A DNA stretch of 64,000 nucleotides from Archegozetes longisetosus (GCA_018873245.2 JAEMBT020000002.1:6980001-7044000); one strand, 5' to 3'. Positions 10,123 through 25,100 are shown, counted from the first letter of the stretch. Numbers and translations: made by a program. The notes: generated by a model from the sequence alone, not told the origin.

Positions 10123-13100
10123 CTGAAATTTTGATTGAATAAAGTTAAGGTTTTGACTTAGCTTCGGCTTTACTGTGTATTAAGAAATGTCTTGTTGCAA
10201 ACCACATTCTGCAATAATACTTAATAAGTTTGAGTTAAGGTTAGGTCTACCTTAATCTGTATTAACCTAACCTTAAATTGACCGTTATATGAGAGACAAA
10301 TGTAATAATAAGTCCCTTAATGCACAGTAAAGCTTTCATTTCTAACTTGATTTTAGTGAACTTATTTTGTTGAATAGCAATTACATGCTTCAGTTTTCAT
10401 TACTATAAAGTTTTGATTTTTATTTGAAACTTTCAAACTAAAACGTTATGAAAACAACGTATAAGAAAGAAAAGGTTACAAAAGATTGTTAAGAATTTAG
10501 ATTTTACTATCAAAGACGACTTGTATTGTAGGACTAGCGCTGCAGAATTTAGTTCCATATCATTATAAAACGTGCAATGTTTAGCCACTTAGCTCTAACA
10601 TCAACTTTTTCTACAGTAAGTTTAGTTTGGTTTGAATTGGATAAACGTGAACACGAGTCACAGCAGTTCTATCTTCTACACTAAAGGTCTAATTTTCTTA
10701 GTAATTAAGTTCTAAATAAGTTTAAAACAATAAGCTCAGTAAAAACGAAACTAATTAGAAAATGAATGAAATCATTTCAGTTACAATTCAATCGTTTGTG
10801 ATTGTCATTCAAAATATAATTGAAGATAAAAATTGGTTCTGAAAAGTTTCAGTAAACTTTGTATAACATAATTCAATTGATTGAAGAGTTTATTAAACTT
10901 TGATAAACTCTTCACATAAATAGTAAAAACTAATTGAAAAACAAATTAACAATTGAAGTGTTAATAGTAAATAATAGTAAAAAAATGAAGAAAATATAAC
11001 AAATATATAATATATAATAAAAAAGCAAACCTTATTTGGCATGTCCTTATGATTTGTTTCTAATGAGACTTCAATAGAAATGATTATCACAGAAATGCAT
11101 CTCTTGATGAAAGTAAATTAATAAAATAGAAATTGATGAGAAATTAAATCCATTTGTCGGTTGGCGACAAAAACTTATCTTAATCACTTTATTTTATAGC
11201 TTGTAACTAATGAGAAAAGTTTTACTATTGATTTCTGATCCCTTCTTATCACTATGAAGATTGAGTTTTATTTGAAACCTTTATTTTGGGTCTCCGAGAG
11301 TTAAATGAAATAATAAAAAGTGGGTTTTGATCCTTTCTTTAAAAGTTGATGGTATATGAAACATTGTCTGTTCACATCCTCAATGAGGCGTCTTTTTCTT
11401 ACTTTCACCATAGGATTGGTTTTGTAATATTTGCTTTTCCTTTAGAATTGTGTTCGTTATGGCCCTAAAAGTGTGTCAACAGTAAAGTGTTTGATGAATA
11501 GTTGGGTAAGTGGTATAAAGTGGTATCTATTATAGGAATGCGGTTAAAGCTAAGACTTTATACCACTCTATTTGGTTGTAGTTTGCAGTGAAAGTTTGAT
11601 TGCAAATAAATAATATTAAGCTAGAAAACAATAAAAGAGTAGAATAGAAATATTTTTAACAATTAGAAACATGATTATCAAATTACTATTTTTAGCTTTT
11701 TGTATTTTCTAACTCATAGGAAGTTCTTTTATCATTTCTATTGTTCTCACTCTTAATCCGTCGCAAAACAAACTCAGTTTAGAAACTACTTAACTAATTA
11801 TATGAAGTAAACATGTTTTAAGTGCACTACAATAACGTTTTCTATAGAATTATTAGTTCAATAAATGAGAATTGTTTCTGATAAACATCTCGTCTTTTAA
11901 TTTAGACCAATATTATTCAAACAACTTATGCCTAATTTCAACTCATTCTCAAATTAGTATTTTGTAAATTGTTAAGAGCGAATAAATATTTATTTTGCTT
12001 ATGTTAAACATTTATTAAGAAATATTTAAATATATCTTTGAGTAAAGTTGATTCACATGACTTTCAATATGTTTTAATCACCATTTGTTCGCATTCTTCT
12101 AAACTGCTCTTCTCTAATTATTGTTCACTTTTCAATTTATTCTTCTTATCATTTCACTTCAAATCTCCTTATTTGCCAAATTTTAGCCAAAATTATTCAA
12201 GCAATTAGTGATTTTGGCAGTTTGATGCAAAAAACAAGTTACCATTGAAACTATTTTCTCACATTGTACATGACTTGAATTTAGCCAAATATTGTGGAAA
12301 ATAAGAGCTTCAAAAACAAATAAAATAAATAAAACAGAGGCATCATTTTGACAAATTAGCAGATATGATGTATATTTTTCTTATAGATTGTGACTAGAAC
12401 TATGCCCAAACTCTATGTGGTATCTATCAATGTAGTAAAACTTCATTGGACCTCATCTTTACAGAGAACTAATACTAAAGGGAAGTGAATATTATTTTCA
12501 TGATTGTTAGCCTATAAACACAAATGGCACGATCTTGTGATAAATGACAGGAATTGATTGCAAGAACAATAAATATTTCATCAATAATATTAGCTATACA
12601 AAAAGTTGATAGACAGGAAGACAAGTCTGCCATTCATTGTTGTTTAATCATATAACCATGTCACTCAATATGGTTCCTAACTTATATTATTAGTTTTCAT
12701 CTTCTTTAATATTATCTTTCTATTTCTTTTATAACATTCCAATCCCAATAACTTACATCCACTTAAATGTTTTAATATTAGTTCAAATCAGCTTTGGTTA
12801 TAAAAGAAATTGCAATGAGAATAGTTTACATGTTAGATAAGTATCCGTTAGAAAAAGATCATAGTTATTGATCTAGCAAATCTAATCAATACTGTTAACT
12901 GTAAACGTATAATAGTTGATTTTAACTTATCTATTTAAGTATTATAGGAACAGATACTTGCATTCTTCTATATACTACACCATTTGTTATCACCTATATG
13001 CTTGCTCTCAGTGTGTCATTTTTGGCCAACTATTAATTTCTTCCACTTCTACAGATATACTTAAAATCGAGGTTTTAAATAGATTATCAGAAATGATGGC

Positions 13101-13420
13101 ATATAACAACTAATAGTTTGACCACCAAATACATTTTTAAAGTCTGAAAACATCTATTGGGTTGACAATAGTTAGAAAAGGCGTAAAGTATAAGAAGTGT
13201 GAAGCCGGAAGAAATCAATGGCATTGCTACTGAAATTTTATTATAGCTAATAATATTGCACATTTTCATAGCACTACACATCTATTGAATTTCGTTTATT
13301 TTTATTGACACAACTTTTGCTTTAATAGCCTAATAAAAAATATCTCTACAGCTGATTAACAGTTAGAGTAGATAATAGAAAATCGATAAATAACTTGAGG
13401 TCATATTAGTATAAATCAAG

Positions 13421-13480
13421 TACCAGTGGAGAAGCCAGTAGAGGCCGAGAGGGCACAGACACCCTAGTTCAAATCTGTCA
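13421..13480 (+). mobile_element. tRNA-Leu-like SINE fragment, copy 1
   Basis: Contains GAAGCCAGTAGAGGCCGAGA followed by a segment ending TTCAAATCTGT. It aligns along about 55 bp with the reverse complement of 33091-33145. The shared block resembles the 5' half of tRNA-Leu (acceptor strand, A-box TGGCCGAG-like, anticodon arm). It is too short and diverged to be a functional tRNA, so a tRNA-derived SINE remnant is the best explanation. Confidence 0.5.
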
Positions 13481-15727
13481 TTAACTTCACCTAAAAACGT
13501 TGTCTTTGAATAAGAAATTTAGTTAATTGCTTCTAACAATTGCTACAAAACAAAGTAAAAATAGATAATAATTAAAGTGTTCGAACAATTAGAGAGAGGC
13601 ATTAATTAGAAAAGCATTTAATCAAAAGGAAAATGATGTGCTCCCGCCAGCCTCAAATAGTTGGGTCGGGCACTAGCACGTACTATTACCGGTAATCGAA
13701 TTAGTACAGGTATACTCAGCAACATAAATGTTTAGTTAAGAAAGTTGAAGCCAAAATTCAATCGTTATCCTTCTTCTATAAAACTAATGGCTTTTATGCT
13801 AGTTTTGTTTATGTTCAATTCATGCTCAATATTTATGTCCTTATTTTTATTTGAATGCTAAATTGTAGCCATCAAATGGACTAATGTGTTTCTCATATTC
13901 ATCAAGTTTCTTTAACAAATTCCTTTACAATACTTACTTCTGCTGTGACTTTAGCTCTAAATCTACAAATTATTATTATTCAAAACCAGTGATGAGCCAG
14001 ACGTGAACTTTAGACTAAAAGCACTTTGCATTTAATGAAATGATTATTAGTCATGATAAACTAAAATGAATATTAACATTACAGACTAAAGCACTATAAG
14101 GTATTTCTTTAGACATCTCTGACCTTTCTTATCATTCAACAATTTTGATGTATGTTTCACTTATGCCATGATAGTTTTTATTAGAATATTCATACATTTT
14201 TTTAATATTCATATTTTCAAAACTTGATTGATTGATTGGTCAGATTGCTGTTCGTGTAGTAATTGTGTTGCAAATCACATGAAAACTAAAGATCACTTTA
14301 CCACAAACATCTGTTGATAGCTTTTATGATTTTGATCGGATAAGAAAATATGTGCATATTGTGCATAATAAGATAATTGAAGTTTTTTGATCACTTCAAT
14401 TGTGTTATACTTAATACTGAATTATCAATGAATATGAATATGGACTGAAAATTTGAATTTGAAAGTATGATCCTGATCGAGTACTTTTAACTTAAGCCAT
14501 TTCTTAAGCAGATTATTTCAATATATTGGTAGTTATTTGCATTTATAATTATATTCAAGATACTAACACAATTTTATTCTCAAATTGCACGTGATTAACA
14601 AATCAAATTTGGTCACAATTTTTAAATAATTGGGACTTTAACTAAGCCGAAGAGACTAAGTATTAAGAAGCTGATAGTGTAGTAAGCTATTGAAGATTAA
14701 AAATTCATTTGAGTATTCAGTTTCTGCTACCGCTAGCAAGAATCAGAACATTGAAGTTATGAAGTGATATCATGAATAAATCATTCATTTTACGCTTCAT
14801 TCCAATTAATTATACATCAAATCACCTCACCTTTGGCTCTAATTGTAACTAAATTACAACTAATAACTCCATTTCAATAATTGATTATGTCTCGATTCAA
14901 CCTTATTTTATATTTAGTTTAATGCAAATCTTACATTGAAATTAGTTTTAAGGCATTTGTGATTTATTTGAACCTTAACTTTTAATGGCTTTTATCCATA
15001 AAAGAATTTTCTTACAAACCATTATACCATAGTTATCTCATAAAGCTAAAATAAAATAAACATTTTTTAATTTTAATCTCAGTGTCTCTTAAGCTAACTA
15101 TGGACAAAATAGTTTGATAGTTAACAGTACTAATTAAGTCCAAGATAGAAGCTTAAATTTAATTTTTAAATTCTTATAACTCTAGTGTACCGAAGCTTTT
15201 GAAAGCTAGACCCTAATCATTTATATCATGATGTTCTTGAAGTGTCGTAATTATTAAAAAATGATCAATTTCGAATCAGAAACAATGAAGTTTTTTTTGT
15301 AATAATCAGTTTTTAGCCGATGAGCAAAGCTAATAATGATGAAACTGAGAGAAGTTCTTAATCACGCCATATACGAGATGATCACGTTTTCAAATATTTT
15401 TTGTTTCAATTTAAGCTTTCTTGAGTATTATATTGAGCTTTAAATACGGTAAAATGATGTCAAGTTTAGGGATATTACTGACAACAATGAAAATGTTTTT
15501 TAACCGAATAAACATGGTATTTGATTGTTTCAAACAAATCTATTAATTACTTTAGAGTGAACTATCGATTATGAAAATCAGTTATCTTTCCGCTAATCAA
15601 ACGGCCTTTTTGTAATTTCACATAAGTAGAAGTTTATCGTGAGTATTCATTTGGCACAAGTATAAGAAGCATGCCTTTCTTAAACACATTAATTATGTTG
15701 GCACAATTTTCTTCTAATACACTACAC

Positions 15728-15800
15728 TCTAACACACTCTCATACTCTCATACTCCATACTCTCATACTCTCCGCCACATCACAATCACTCATACCTTTT
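15728..15800 (+). repeat. CATACTCT-type simple repeat
   Basis: Imperfect tandem array of ACTCTCATACTC units in non-coding DNA. It shows nothing beyond low complexity. Confidence 0.7.
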
Positions 15801-18800
15801 AGAAACCTATTGTTGCCCTCCAGTTCTCTCCCTTCCCTGCTCCTCATTTGCAGCTTAGCTTCAATTTGCATTTGTTTTCTTACCTAAATCAATCTCATAC
15901 AATTGAATCTAATATTATAATGAATTATCATAGTAGGATTAGGAATGTTAGCTATTCGTCGAGTATACACTTACGACAAATACTAACTTTATTTGAAATA
16001 TTAGACTTTGCAATGAAAACAGCTTATAACAAACCAATAGAAAAAATCGCTCATTCACATCGCTTTACTATTTACTTTCAATGTTTATTGTCAGCTTCGT
16101 TATAGCAAATTATGAAATCATTTTACCTAAGGATATATTCAAAGGGTCAAAAGCTTCTCAATTTGTGTTCATCCTCCTCAACATAACAGTTGAAACACTT
16201 CTAAAAGTCTCTAATCAAACAGTTTTTAATTACTACGATATAAGTGAGATTGATTTAGGAGATATTAATTGAAATTTATCGATGAATAGCATCAAATGTA
16301 ATGGTTTTATATGTGTGATTCATGTTTGACAAGAGAAGCTGGAGTTATGGTTATGGTTATGGTTATGATTATGATTGCTGGTTGAATGAGCGTTTTTTAG
16401 GTTTACATTCAAGAATCGTATTATATAATTGAACGTGTTGTACTGGATTCATACAATAAATATCTATCCACTTATAGTCAATTTCAAGCATGTCTGTCAA
16501 ATAGGTTCAAAACTCAAAGCCAGTCTTGTCATTTTGATAACCCCAAATCAACTCTTCTTTAGTTTCGCAATAGATTCTAGTTAAAAATCAATTTCAAAAC
16601 TATTATGTAAATTATTTGTAAATATAATAAAATTAATTACCTAAAATATTGGTCTCAAATTTATTGCAAGTTTAGTTCAGATCTTGAAAGTTTAGTTCGC
16701 CTCTTGAAACTCAGTTCAGTTCTTGAAAGTTTAGCTCAATTGTTCAGTTGATAAAGTATTGGATAGTATTTGTTTCTAAATGACAATGAAATAAAACGTA
16801 TGTATTGACTGAGTTTAGTGGTCTAAATAACTTAATTAAAACAAATAACTAACTGTTGGCCTGGTTTGCACTTTTGAATTACAAGTACCGTAGCGAAAAC
16901 TAATTCAATGTTTGCGAATAATATAATTTCATGAGTTTGATCGGTGAAAAAAAGATAAAACTTTTATTTCTCTGTTTTATTTTATTTATTTTTTTTGTTT
17001 GAAAACACTTGAGAATAAATTAAAAACACTTTTTAAGAACTTGTTATCTCTGTTATCTCTGTGGGCGTTAAGATTACAACGTTTGGTGGATGAGCGCCTT
17101 TTGTTAACTACTTTCCTACTGATTCATTCCACTATACAATCAATTTATTCAATATTTTCTTTCAAACTTTCTAACCAATTCAATTCTTGCTCAGAGTGAT
17201 TCTCTAGTTTTTAATTATTCTTCAACAAACTCGATTGCGGACAACTCTTCTATCTCTCTCAACATTTGATTGAAGAGAATAATTAAAGAATTATGCGAAT
17301 AATATTAATTGGATTTATTGAAGCTTTTATTATTCGATTATGAAATTGAAATTTAAAATTCAATCAGTTGAGTTCTCAATTCTGTTTGATAATAGTTGTA
17401 AATTTTCATATATTTGATAGCATTTAATTGTTATACTGTACACAACAATGCATTAAATTGAATATAAAAAACATTTTTCGTCTTATAATTTCCGCAATAA
17501 AACTTATCATATCTTACACGATGTTTCGAAGGTTTTTCGTTATAACTAAAGACCTTAATAAATTGAAATATTTAAAAACAAAAATTAACTCCTTTAAAAT
17601 GCATTTCTAGTTAAGGACGAAAAGAAAATTAAATTAAAGTATTTTCTGGTCAATAAAATATTTTGATTAAGCAGTAATTTATTGTTTAAGAGAGATGGCA
17701 GATATAATTTGAAAATAAATATTATAATATTAAAATAGATAGCATTAGTTAGAAGTGTGATTTGCATAAATTTCAATATGAGACAAATTTACAACTTCCT
17801 TTAAACAAATTGAGGTGAAAAATAGAAGAAGAATATAGTAGCTTAAAATAATCCTAATAAGGTAAATCAAACAAATTTAATATAACTCTACCAGTTCATG
17901 TCTTCTTCTCATGCTTTCTATCAATTAATTTTCTTTTAAATGTTAGCTTCAGCCTTAAAGTTGATGTGTTTTTTCAAACCTTCCACAAATAATATAATTG
18001 ATGTGCAATAATGAAAATTTATCTTTTTAACCTTAATCGACACATTATCCTGAAGAGGTGCGAGATTTCGGAATATATTAAGAAACCTATTATGTTAGTT
18101 TACATACTTATTCTCGTGAGATATTAGTCTTTCATAAAAATCATAACTTTTTGCTTTAGAGTACAAACAAATGATTATCTAAAAGGATCGGCAATTATCA
18201 TGAATTGACTTTTTGAACAAATTCAATTGAAATTAAAATCAATAACATGAGTTATGCAATTATGTTTCTCAAACAAAATACAAGAAAACATAGAATCGAT
18301 TTATTAAAAATTAATAATATCAGTATTTAAGCAAAATCATTAGAAGAGATAAGGAAGGAATGGATTTGTTTTTATTTGTTTGGTTAGCTTTAGGCATGAA
18401 ATTTGGAGACTAGGCTAAGACTGAAAAGAGGGACTCAAAAGAGGGGCTCAAAAGAGAGACTCAAAAGAGGTCATACGTGATGAGTGAAAATTAAATGATG
18501 CGCATTACTTATCAATTCAAAAATAGGTGCTAATACTCTATAATTCTTTCCAATCCTTCTCTCATTAATCACAACTTTCTTCTTTTACTTTTACTACTCT
18601 TCAATTATTCCTTATTTTTGATTAAGATTTTTTTTTTTGATAATTCATTTGATTCTTAACTCAATCAATGATGTCTAAAGTGAGTTGTAATAAAATAAGT
18701 TGTTAGGAGTTTTTCAATAGTTTTTCAAAGCTATAAAATAATAGCTTTAAATGTTATTCAGTTCAATCTAATAGTTCCTTATTCTCAGACAAATTTGCAT

Positions 18801-21076
18801 TGATTTGAGACTTGGTTTGAAATTTGGAATACCTCAAGAGAAAACTTTTGTATAAATTAAATCATGTGATAATTTGCATAATATTTACAAAATTTATGTT
18901 TTTCTTATTTTCATTCTGATTACTATCAGCTCAATAGAAAACTATTTCTTTCAATTTCAATTGAATAAGAGTTTTGAACAGCGGTATAGCACACAAATTA
19001 TTTATTTGTTATAACTGATGGCTTTATATAATTTACGACTACGACTGTATAAAGACTGCTCAATGTCTGTTTCTTTTGATAACTGAAATAAAAATTAGTT
19101 TCAGCTCAAAATAAAAGAACACAAACAAATGGCTAATTTGGTCCTTAATTAAACTTATTGAGAAAACAATCATGAAGTGATTAACTATAGAGAGTACTGG
19201 ATGTAGTCTGCAGCATAGTAATACACAAAGAGCATGATTGCATCAACTGCTCATGAATTACACATCTCAATCAGAAAAGTACTAAATGTCAATTAGACGA
19301 ACAATTTAGAGACCAAATGATTGTTTGCTAAAAAGGAAATTAGAAAATTAGCTAAAAAGTTGACACGACGACAAAATTGAGAAGAGGTATAATGAGGTCA
19401 ATTTTATGAATGGTATACGAGCATAAAGTGACTTATTGTGATCGGAGATAGATTGGCATTATTCAGAAACAAGAGTTAATAAAATAAACTTTTAGCTCTC
19501 TATTCTTACTATAAAAAAAGGTATCTAATCCTCTCAAAAATTTATTTATTCACACCTTATGGAAATAATGGTCTCTTTATTTGGCTAAAGTCAAGTCTAG
19601 ACTATTATTTTGGTACATCAATAGGAATAAGTGGTGATCAAAACTAGTGTTGAGAATATTTTTAGGATGAGATGCAGCTAAAAGTCACAGTTTAGAGACC
19701 TGTAAAGCAAAAGCAACTATTGAATGGATTTATTTATTTACAAGTTAATCATTAAGTTGATTTCATTGAAAGCTAAATAAAGAACATGAAAATGATGTGA
19801 CCCACAATTGGTATCATTTGTGGAACTGAATTGATTGAGAAGAGAAACATTTAAGAGAAAGTAATATTGTATTGTGAATTTGTGTGGGCTATCATTGATT
19901 TAGGTTATATTAAATTTGTAGTCAACTAAATGAGCATAACTAGTTTCCATGTGATGTGATGCTTGGGATATAAACGTCTTATTTTATATCGTCAACAACT
20001 TAATACTATTTTAAATTATCATTTTTCTCAATGTGTCTAATAAATCTTCACAAATCAGTATACACCAAAAACTCTTTAATCTCTTCTTCTAGTTAACTGC
20101 TTCTTAGGAATCAATAACTATTAACCTATCTTTTTCTATGCTCTTTCTATATCGCTTCTTAAGAACTGCTTAAGTGAGTGACAAAGTTAGGCAGGTTTAT
20201 GTCTATATCTTAAATAGAGTCATAACTTAATGTTTCATATCTATGGGCGGGAGCTCTGAAGGTATGATAAAAAAATATTAAATGCAAAAATTCTTTTCTA
20301 TACGGGTCATTGCATTCTCTTATAGCTAAGAATTTAGTACAGAAATCCATGAAATAAAGGACAAACTTTTGTTCTATAAGAATGCAAAGATTAAGTCCAA
20401 TACAACTTAGTTTTCATTTTGATGACCTGTACTCCAAACTCTATGAGATAAATACACCTAATGGTAGCTGTAATTTAGTATCAGAACAACTTAATCAGAT
20501 TAGTCACTGCATCAAAGTTTCATGAGTTAAAACTTTTTAGAGAAGTTTGCTTTCGGTTGGGATAATATATTGTCAGAATGAGAAGATTGCAAAAAGAGAA
20601 ACGTAATGGTAATATAAAGTTTTCCTATCTTAAAGGTTCACTTAAGTTGATTATTTTGCGTCAGGTATGGCCTGAGAGTAATCATTCTGGCGATCAAGAC
20701 GACGTGCAAACAAATATCACTACTTAGATGTTAGAGCTATGTGCAAAGGATAGCTTGTAAGGGATAGAGTAGAGTAGAGGACATGATAAATGCAGTGAAT
20801 GTAAGCGCAACCCATAAATGTATCACATATTAGGCTGAGGGAAAACGTCTATTCGACGCAAGTGTTTTGGCTATAGTTATATATTTATGTTCTATGCTAT
20901 TAGTCTACAGAGAAAACAGTCAACACACCTGATATCATATTTTCTACCTTTTACAACCCTAATCGCTTCTCTTCCACCGCTCATTTCTACTAACCACATA
21001 AAACTAGATTTTTCTACCACTTCTTCTCATTTGTTCCTTTACTCAATGACTGGCCTCACGCAAAATGGTGTGAAGT

Positions 21077-22094
21077 ATGAATAAAAGAGACGCTGAGAAG
21101 ATGAGTCAATCATCTGGCTCAGTCAACAATAGAGACAAATGTTGTCAAACGAACGAATTAGAGATCAATTTACTGCAGATTCCATGGAACGACATAATAT
21201 TTCCGTTTATCTTCAAATACCTCTCCTGGAGAGACTTATTTCGGTTGCGGTCTGTGTCCCAGACGGCTCTTATGATGACAAATGAATACTTCAAGTCATT
21301 GAATGTAATTGATTTATGTTCGGTCTCGCGTCGATTCAACGCCAACTCCTTTCAAACGGTGACCAATCAGTGCAGAAACGTTCGTATTTTAAACTTATCT
21401 AATTGTAAATGGATTAATAGTGAGCTACTTATGCCAGTCATTCAGTCCAATCCTCATATCATAGTCTTAGACATCTCTGCCTGTTATGAAGTAACTAATG
21501 ATACTTTGCTTAAATTGGCCGCTAATTGCAAATCATTGAAGACTTTAAAGCTCAAGGAATGTCATTGGGTTGACACCAATTCCATCAATACGATTGCATT
21601 CAATTGTCCTTATCTGGAAGACGTGAACCTCGCCAGTTGCTGGCAGTTGTCTGACGATTCCGCTATCGATTTAATTACCAATTGCACCCATTTGAAACAA
21701 CTTTCTCTCTCGAAAATCTATGGCATTACTGATCGTACACTCAATGCTTTGGCAGCCAATGCCAAAAATCTCGAGTATCTTGACGTTTCTGGATGTTGGA
21801 GAATTACCGACTATGGCATCAGGTTTTCATCACTTAATAGCTATTTGTTTAGTCTGTCTTTTAGTTCAATTTTGATTGTGTCTAAAATTGAATTTATTTA
21901 ATGTTTACAGAAAAATTGGTGAATACTGTCACTCATTGTCTCATCTAATAGTTGGCGATTGTCGAGATGTGACTGACTCAAGTCTGTCTTACTTGAGGGC
22001 AAAAGGAATCTATGTGGACGTGCCATTTAAGAACAGATCACACTACTTGAATGCATACCTGAATAAATTCGCTAGAATTAGACTACAAGTTTAA
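21077..22094 (+). CDS. FBXL15: F-box/LRR-repeat protein 15-like ubiquitin ligase adaptor
   Basis: Substrate-recognition subunit of an SCF (Skp1-Cullin1-F-box) E3 ligase. Vertebrate FBXL15 targets Smurf1 and so tunes BMP signalling. Exons 21077..21822 and 21911..22094 are joined in frame across an 88-bp GT-AG intron, giving 309 residues (human 300). The F-box lies around residues 33-75 (LLQIPWNDIIFPFIFKYLSW, then RDLFRLRSVSQ). Cysteine-containing LRRs follow from about residue 95 (VRILNLSNCKWI, IIVLDISACYEVT, LKTLKLKECHWVD, LEDVNLASCWQLSD, LEYLDVSGCWRITD). The PWxDxxxP F-box, the LRR order and the C-terminal LQV match FBXL15 rather than FBXL2/20. The ATG at 21077 is the first in frame, with a second Met nine codons in. 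A role in BMP control here is inferred from orthology. Confidence 0.9.
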
Positions 22095-22144
22095 TTTGAA
22101 ATTTTACCCTAATTTATTCAATTTTATTGTAAATGTCAATCATT

Positions 22145-22168
22145 ATATATATATATATATATATATGC
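22145..22168. repeat. (AT)n microsatellite
   Basis: Uninterrupted AT dinucleotide run of about 24 bp in the 3' flank of FBXL15. Confidence 0.9.
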
Positions 22169-25100
22169 TTTTAAAGTACGTTTATGTCAATACAATGTTT
22201 TTACAATTTTTATTATTCTTTAACTAGTTTTAAATCATCAAATTCTATACATATATTTATAACTTATTAAATATAAGTTGAGTTAATGTGATTGAAGCAT
22301 GTCTTGACATCATAATTATTATCCTATTGTAAAATAATTCAAATTTTTATTAATCTTATTTTTAGTTCAATAATGTTCGCTGTTTTACAAGTTTTCCGTA
22401 ATAAGCCAGTCGAAAAACTGAATTATTACTAGTTTATTGATTCAATTTTCTCATCAATTATGGCAAATAACTCACTGGATATATGTGTTGTGATGTACGG
22501 AATAAATAAATTATTAAGATTTGCTAAATTTAACTTTAAACCGATGACATGCTTCACTTCTAAACTTGTTTTGTTTCTCTTTATAACTGCTTGTCTAACT
22601 ACTAATAATTCTAAGTCATTTCAAACCTAATTCTTCAAATCTTAACACTCATCAAATAAACATTTATGTATAATACTTTAGATATTTGATTTAATTATTA
22701 GTTCTAGTTATGAATGTTAATGTGGAGAAAAAACTGTATTTCATTATAAATTGTCATTAAAGTTGTTGTTGGGTGAATCCTATAAAATACTATCTGTAAT
22801 GTTATCTCGTTTAGAGATAGCACACAACAGCAATCACCTAACGATATGTGTTTCTAGCTTCGAATATTTGATCAGACCATTTCAAATAAGCTCATAAATA
22901 CTATTTTAGTTACCCAAACAATGCTCCTAATTAATCATATCAGTTTTCGATCATATTTCTTCCTCTAATAACCTTCGTCTCACATGAGCTTTTGGAGATC
23001 GAAAACACCTGAAGATCTCGAGCTAGTTCTAGCGCATCATTAGTTCTAAGTGATTTATTGTTCGAACTTTGATGATTTGCTGCGTTATATCGCATGATAA
23101 AAGAAACTGTTTTTGTTAGAAGTCTTTCTATAACACAATAGAAGAACTTTTATAATCAAATGTTATAATAAACCGAAGATTGCCATTTTATTTTCAATTT
23201 TTGTAATGCATTTTTCAAAAATAACCAAAGCTTAAGACCCTATATATTGACTGAACTTCTATGAAAAGAAAACTTGAGTTTTATATTGAAAATTGAATCA
23301 ATAATAACGAAAAGAGAGAGCGTTTAAATAATTTATTAGATTTTCCAGTATGCTATGTAAAGATTCAATAATTGAGCTCAATTGATATGAATTGAAGAGT
23401 CTTGAATGAAATTTGAATTCAAGTTTGAATAAAAGCCAATTCGAATAAAATATACTGAAATCTATTCAGATATTGCATCTGTAAACTCAAAAAGACATTA
23501 AATATCAAAATTATACAGCAAATTATTATTAGAATTAACATCTTATTCAACCATCAATTTGAATGCTTGCTTGAACTAGAATTGAATTTCCTAAAATGTT
23601 GCTTTAATACGTTAAAATTGGTGAACTTTACAGAACTTTGTTAACCTTACAAAGCTTACAAAACTTATAAAAACTTTACAAAACTTCACAAAACTTTGAA
23701 CCTATAGTTTACTCACTTATAAGCCTTAAGGAGATTTGATTAATAATATCTTGATTTGACATAAAATTCAGTCACTTTATAATTAAATTCCTCCAAATGC
23801 CTATTCAACCGTAAAATTTAATATTGATATACAGGTAGTTATCAATTGATCTCATAGAAAAGATGGGTTAAGATAAATATTACATTTGTTATACAACACA
23901 ATTTTTCATCTTTACTGTAAGTTTCATCAAATGTCCTCTTTTACGCAAATTTGTCCATAATTTATAGTTATTGTCTCCTCTTTTCAATAAACCCATTCAT
24001 TTCAGATCCATTAAAACATCTAAACTTTTTTTCAAGCAATTTATAAAGCTATTATTTAAACTATTCAAAATGATTGTAAACTCAGTTCAAACTAATTGAT
24101 GCTCAGTCTTGAAAGTGATTTTGAGTTAAAAATCATAAAATTACTTATTACTAGTACTGATAAGAAGTTAAAAGTTTATTATGCTATCTAATAATTGAAT
24201 GCAAATATATTTCTAAACTATTCATAAACTAAATAAATAGAGCCATATGAGGATAACGAATCAAATTTGTGCCATTAATATTTATTTACTGATTATTCAA
24301 TACTAGATAACTAATTGGTCACAAATGATTTAAATTACATGAAAATTAAATCAATCAAAAGCTACAGAAAATATCAAATAAACAAGATTTGAATGATGCT
24401 CATTTTGTTTGTTCATATTGTCATTATCTAACATATGAGGCATCGGATCATAAACTATATCTTACAACTTTTGAACATATTTTTACTGATAACAGGTTCA
24501 TATTTGAATTAAATCAATTCCAGCTCTTACGAAAAATTCATCTAACCCACGATTAGTAAGTTATCCAAAGTTTATAATAATAGAAAATCATTTTTGCGAC
24601 TATCATTCGATTGATACAAATAGTTATCTTCAAATGCAAACGTTTAACTTTTTCGATTACATCATACTGATTAATCAGATCTAACAAACAATTTCTGTCT
24701 AATGTATAAGTCAGCATTTATTTCATGTTTATTTTGATTGAGTTTTATTCATGTTTTATGTCTACCCTATGATAGAATATGAGAAAACTCCACTTCTAAG
24801 CAAAAAAACATTGTCTGGCGTGTCATTGATAACATGATCTGGCGTGATATATTAATAAGTGCAATGATTATGCTTATTCAAAATTGGCTGGTATTCAATA
24901 CATTGGTGTTTAGTGAGTGCCATGGTCAAATTTGAAGAGAGGCACCGCAAATTGGAGTGCTCAAACTTTAACACCTCAACATTTACTAACATGCTTCAAA
25001 CTTTAAATGCTAAACTCCTTGTGTTAATTCTTCTACAATTCGTAAAATTTTGGTCATTAAGAATGTATCCATTCTGGCTTTACTTTGGAATGCGTACAGC

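Larger units (their letters stand above)
10123..21076. other. 11-kb gene-free region
   Basis: AT-rich DNA with no open frame that resembles a protein. All frames here are short and of low-complexity composition. It probably contains the promoter and missing first exon of the Spätzle-like gene and the promoter of FBXL15. Visible items are simple repeats (15728-15775 CATACTCT-rich; 16346-16375 GGTTAT/GATTAT; 18425-18471 imperfect ACTCAAAAGAG repeats), a SINE-like fragment at 13421-13480 and a 12-bp palindrome ATTACCGGTAAT at 13685-13696. Confidence 0.6.

Noticed and set aside
13685-13696. Palindrome ATTACCGGTAAT as a regulatory site or transposon end
   Set aside because: Isolated, with no paired copy and no nearby gene. 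It could be chance.
15848-17776. Short open frames of 60-85 codons
   Set aside because: Amino-acid composition follows the AT-rich background, with no domain, splice partner or conserved motif.
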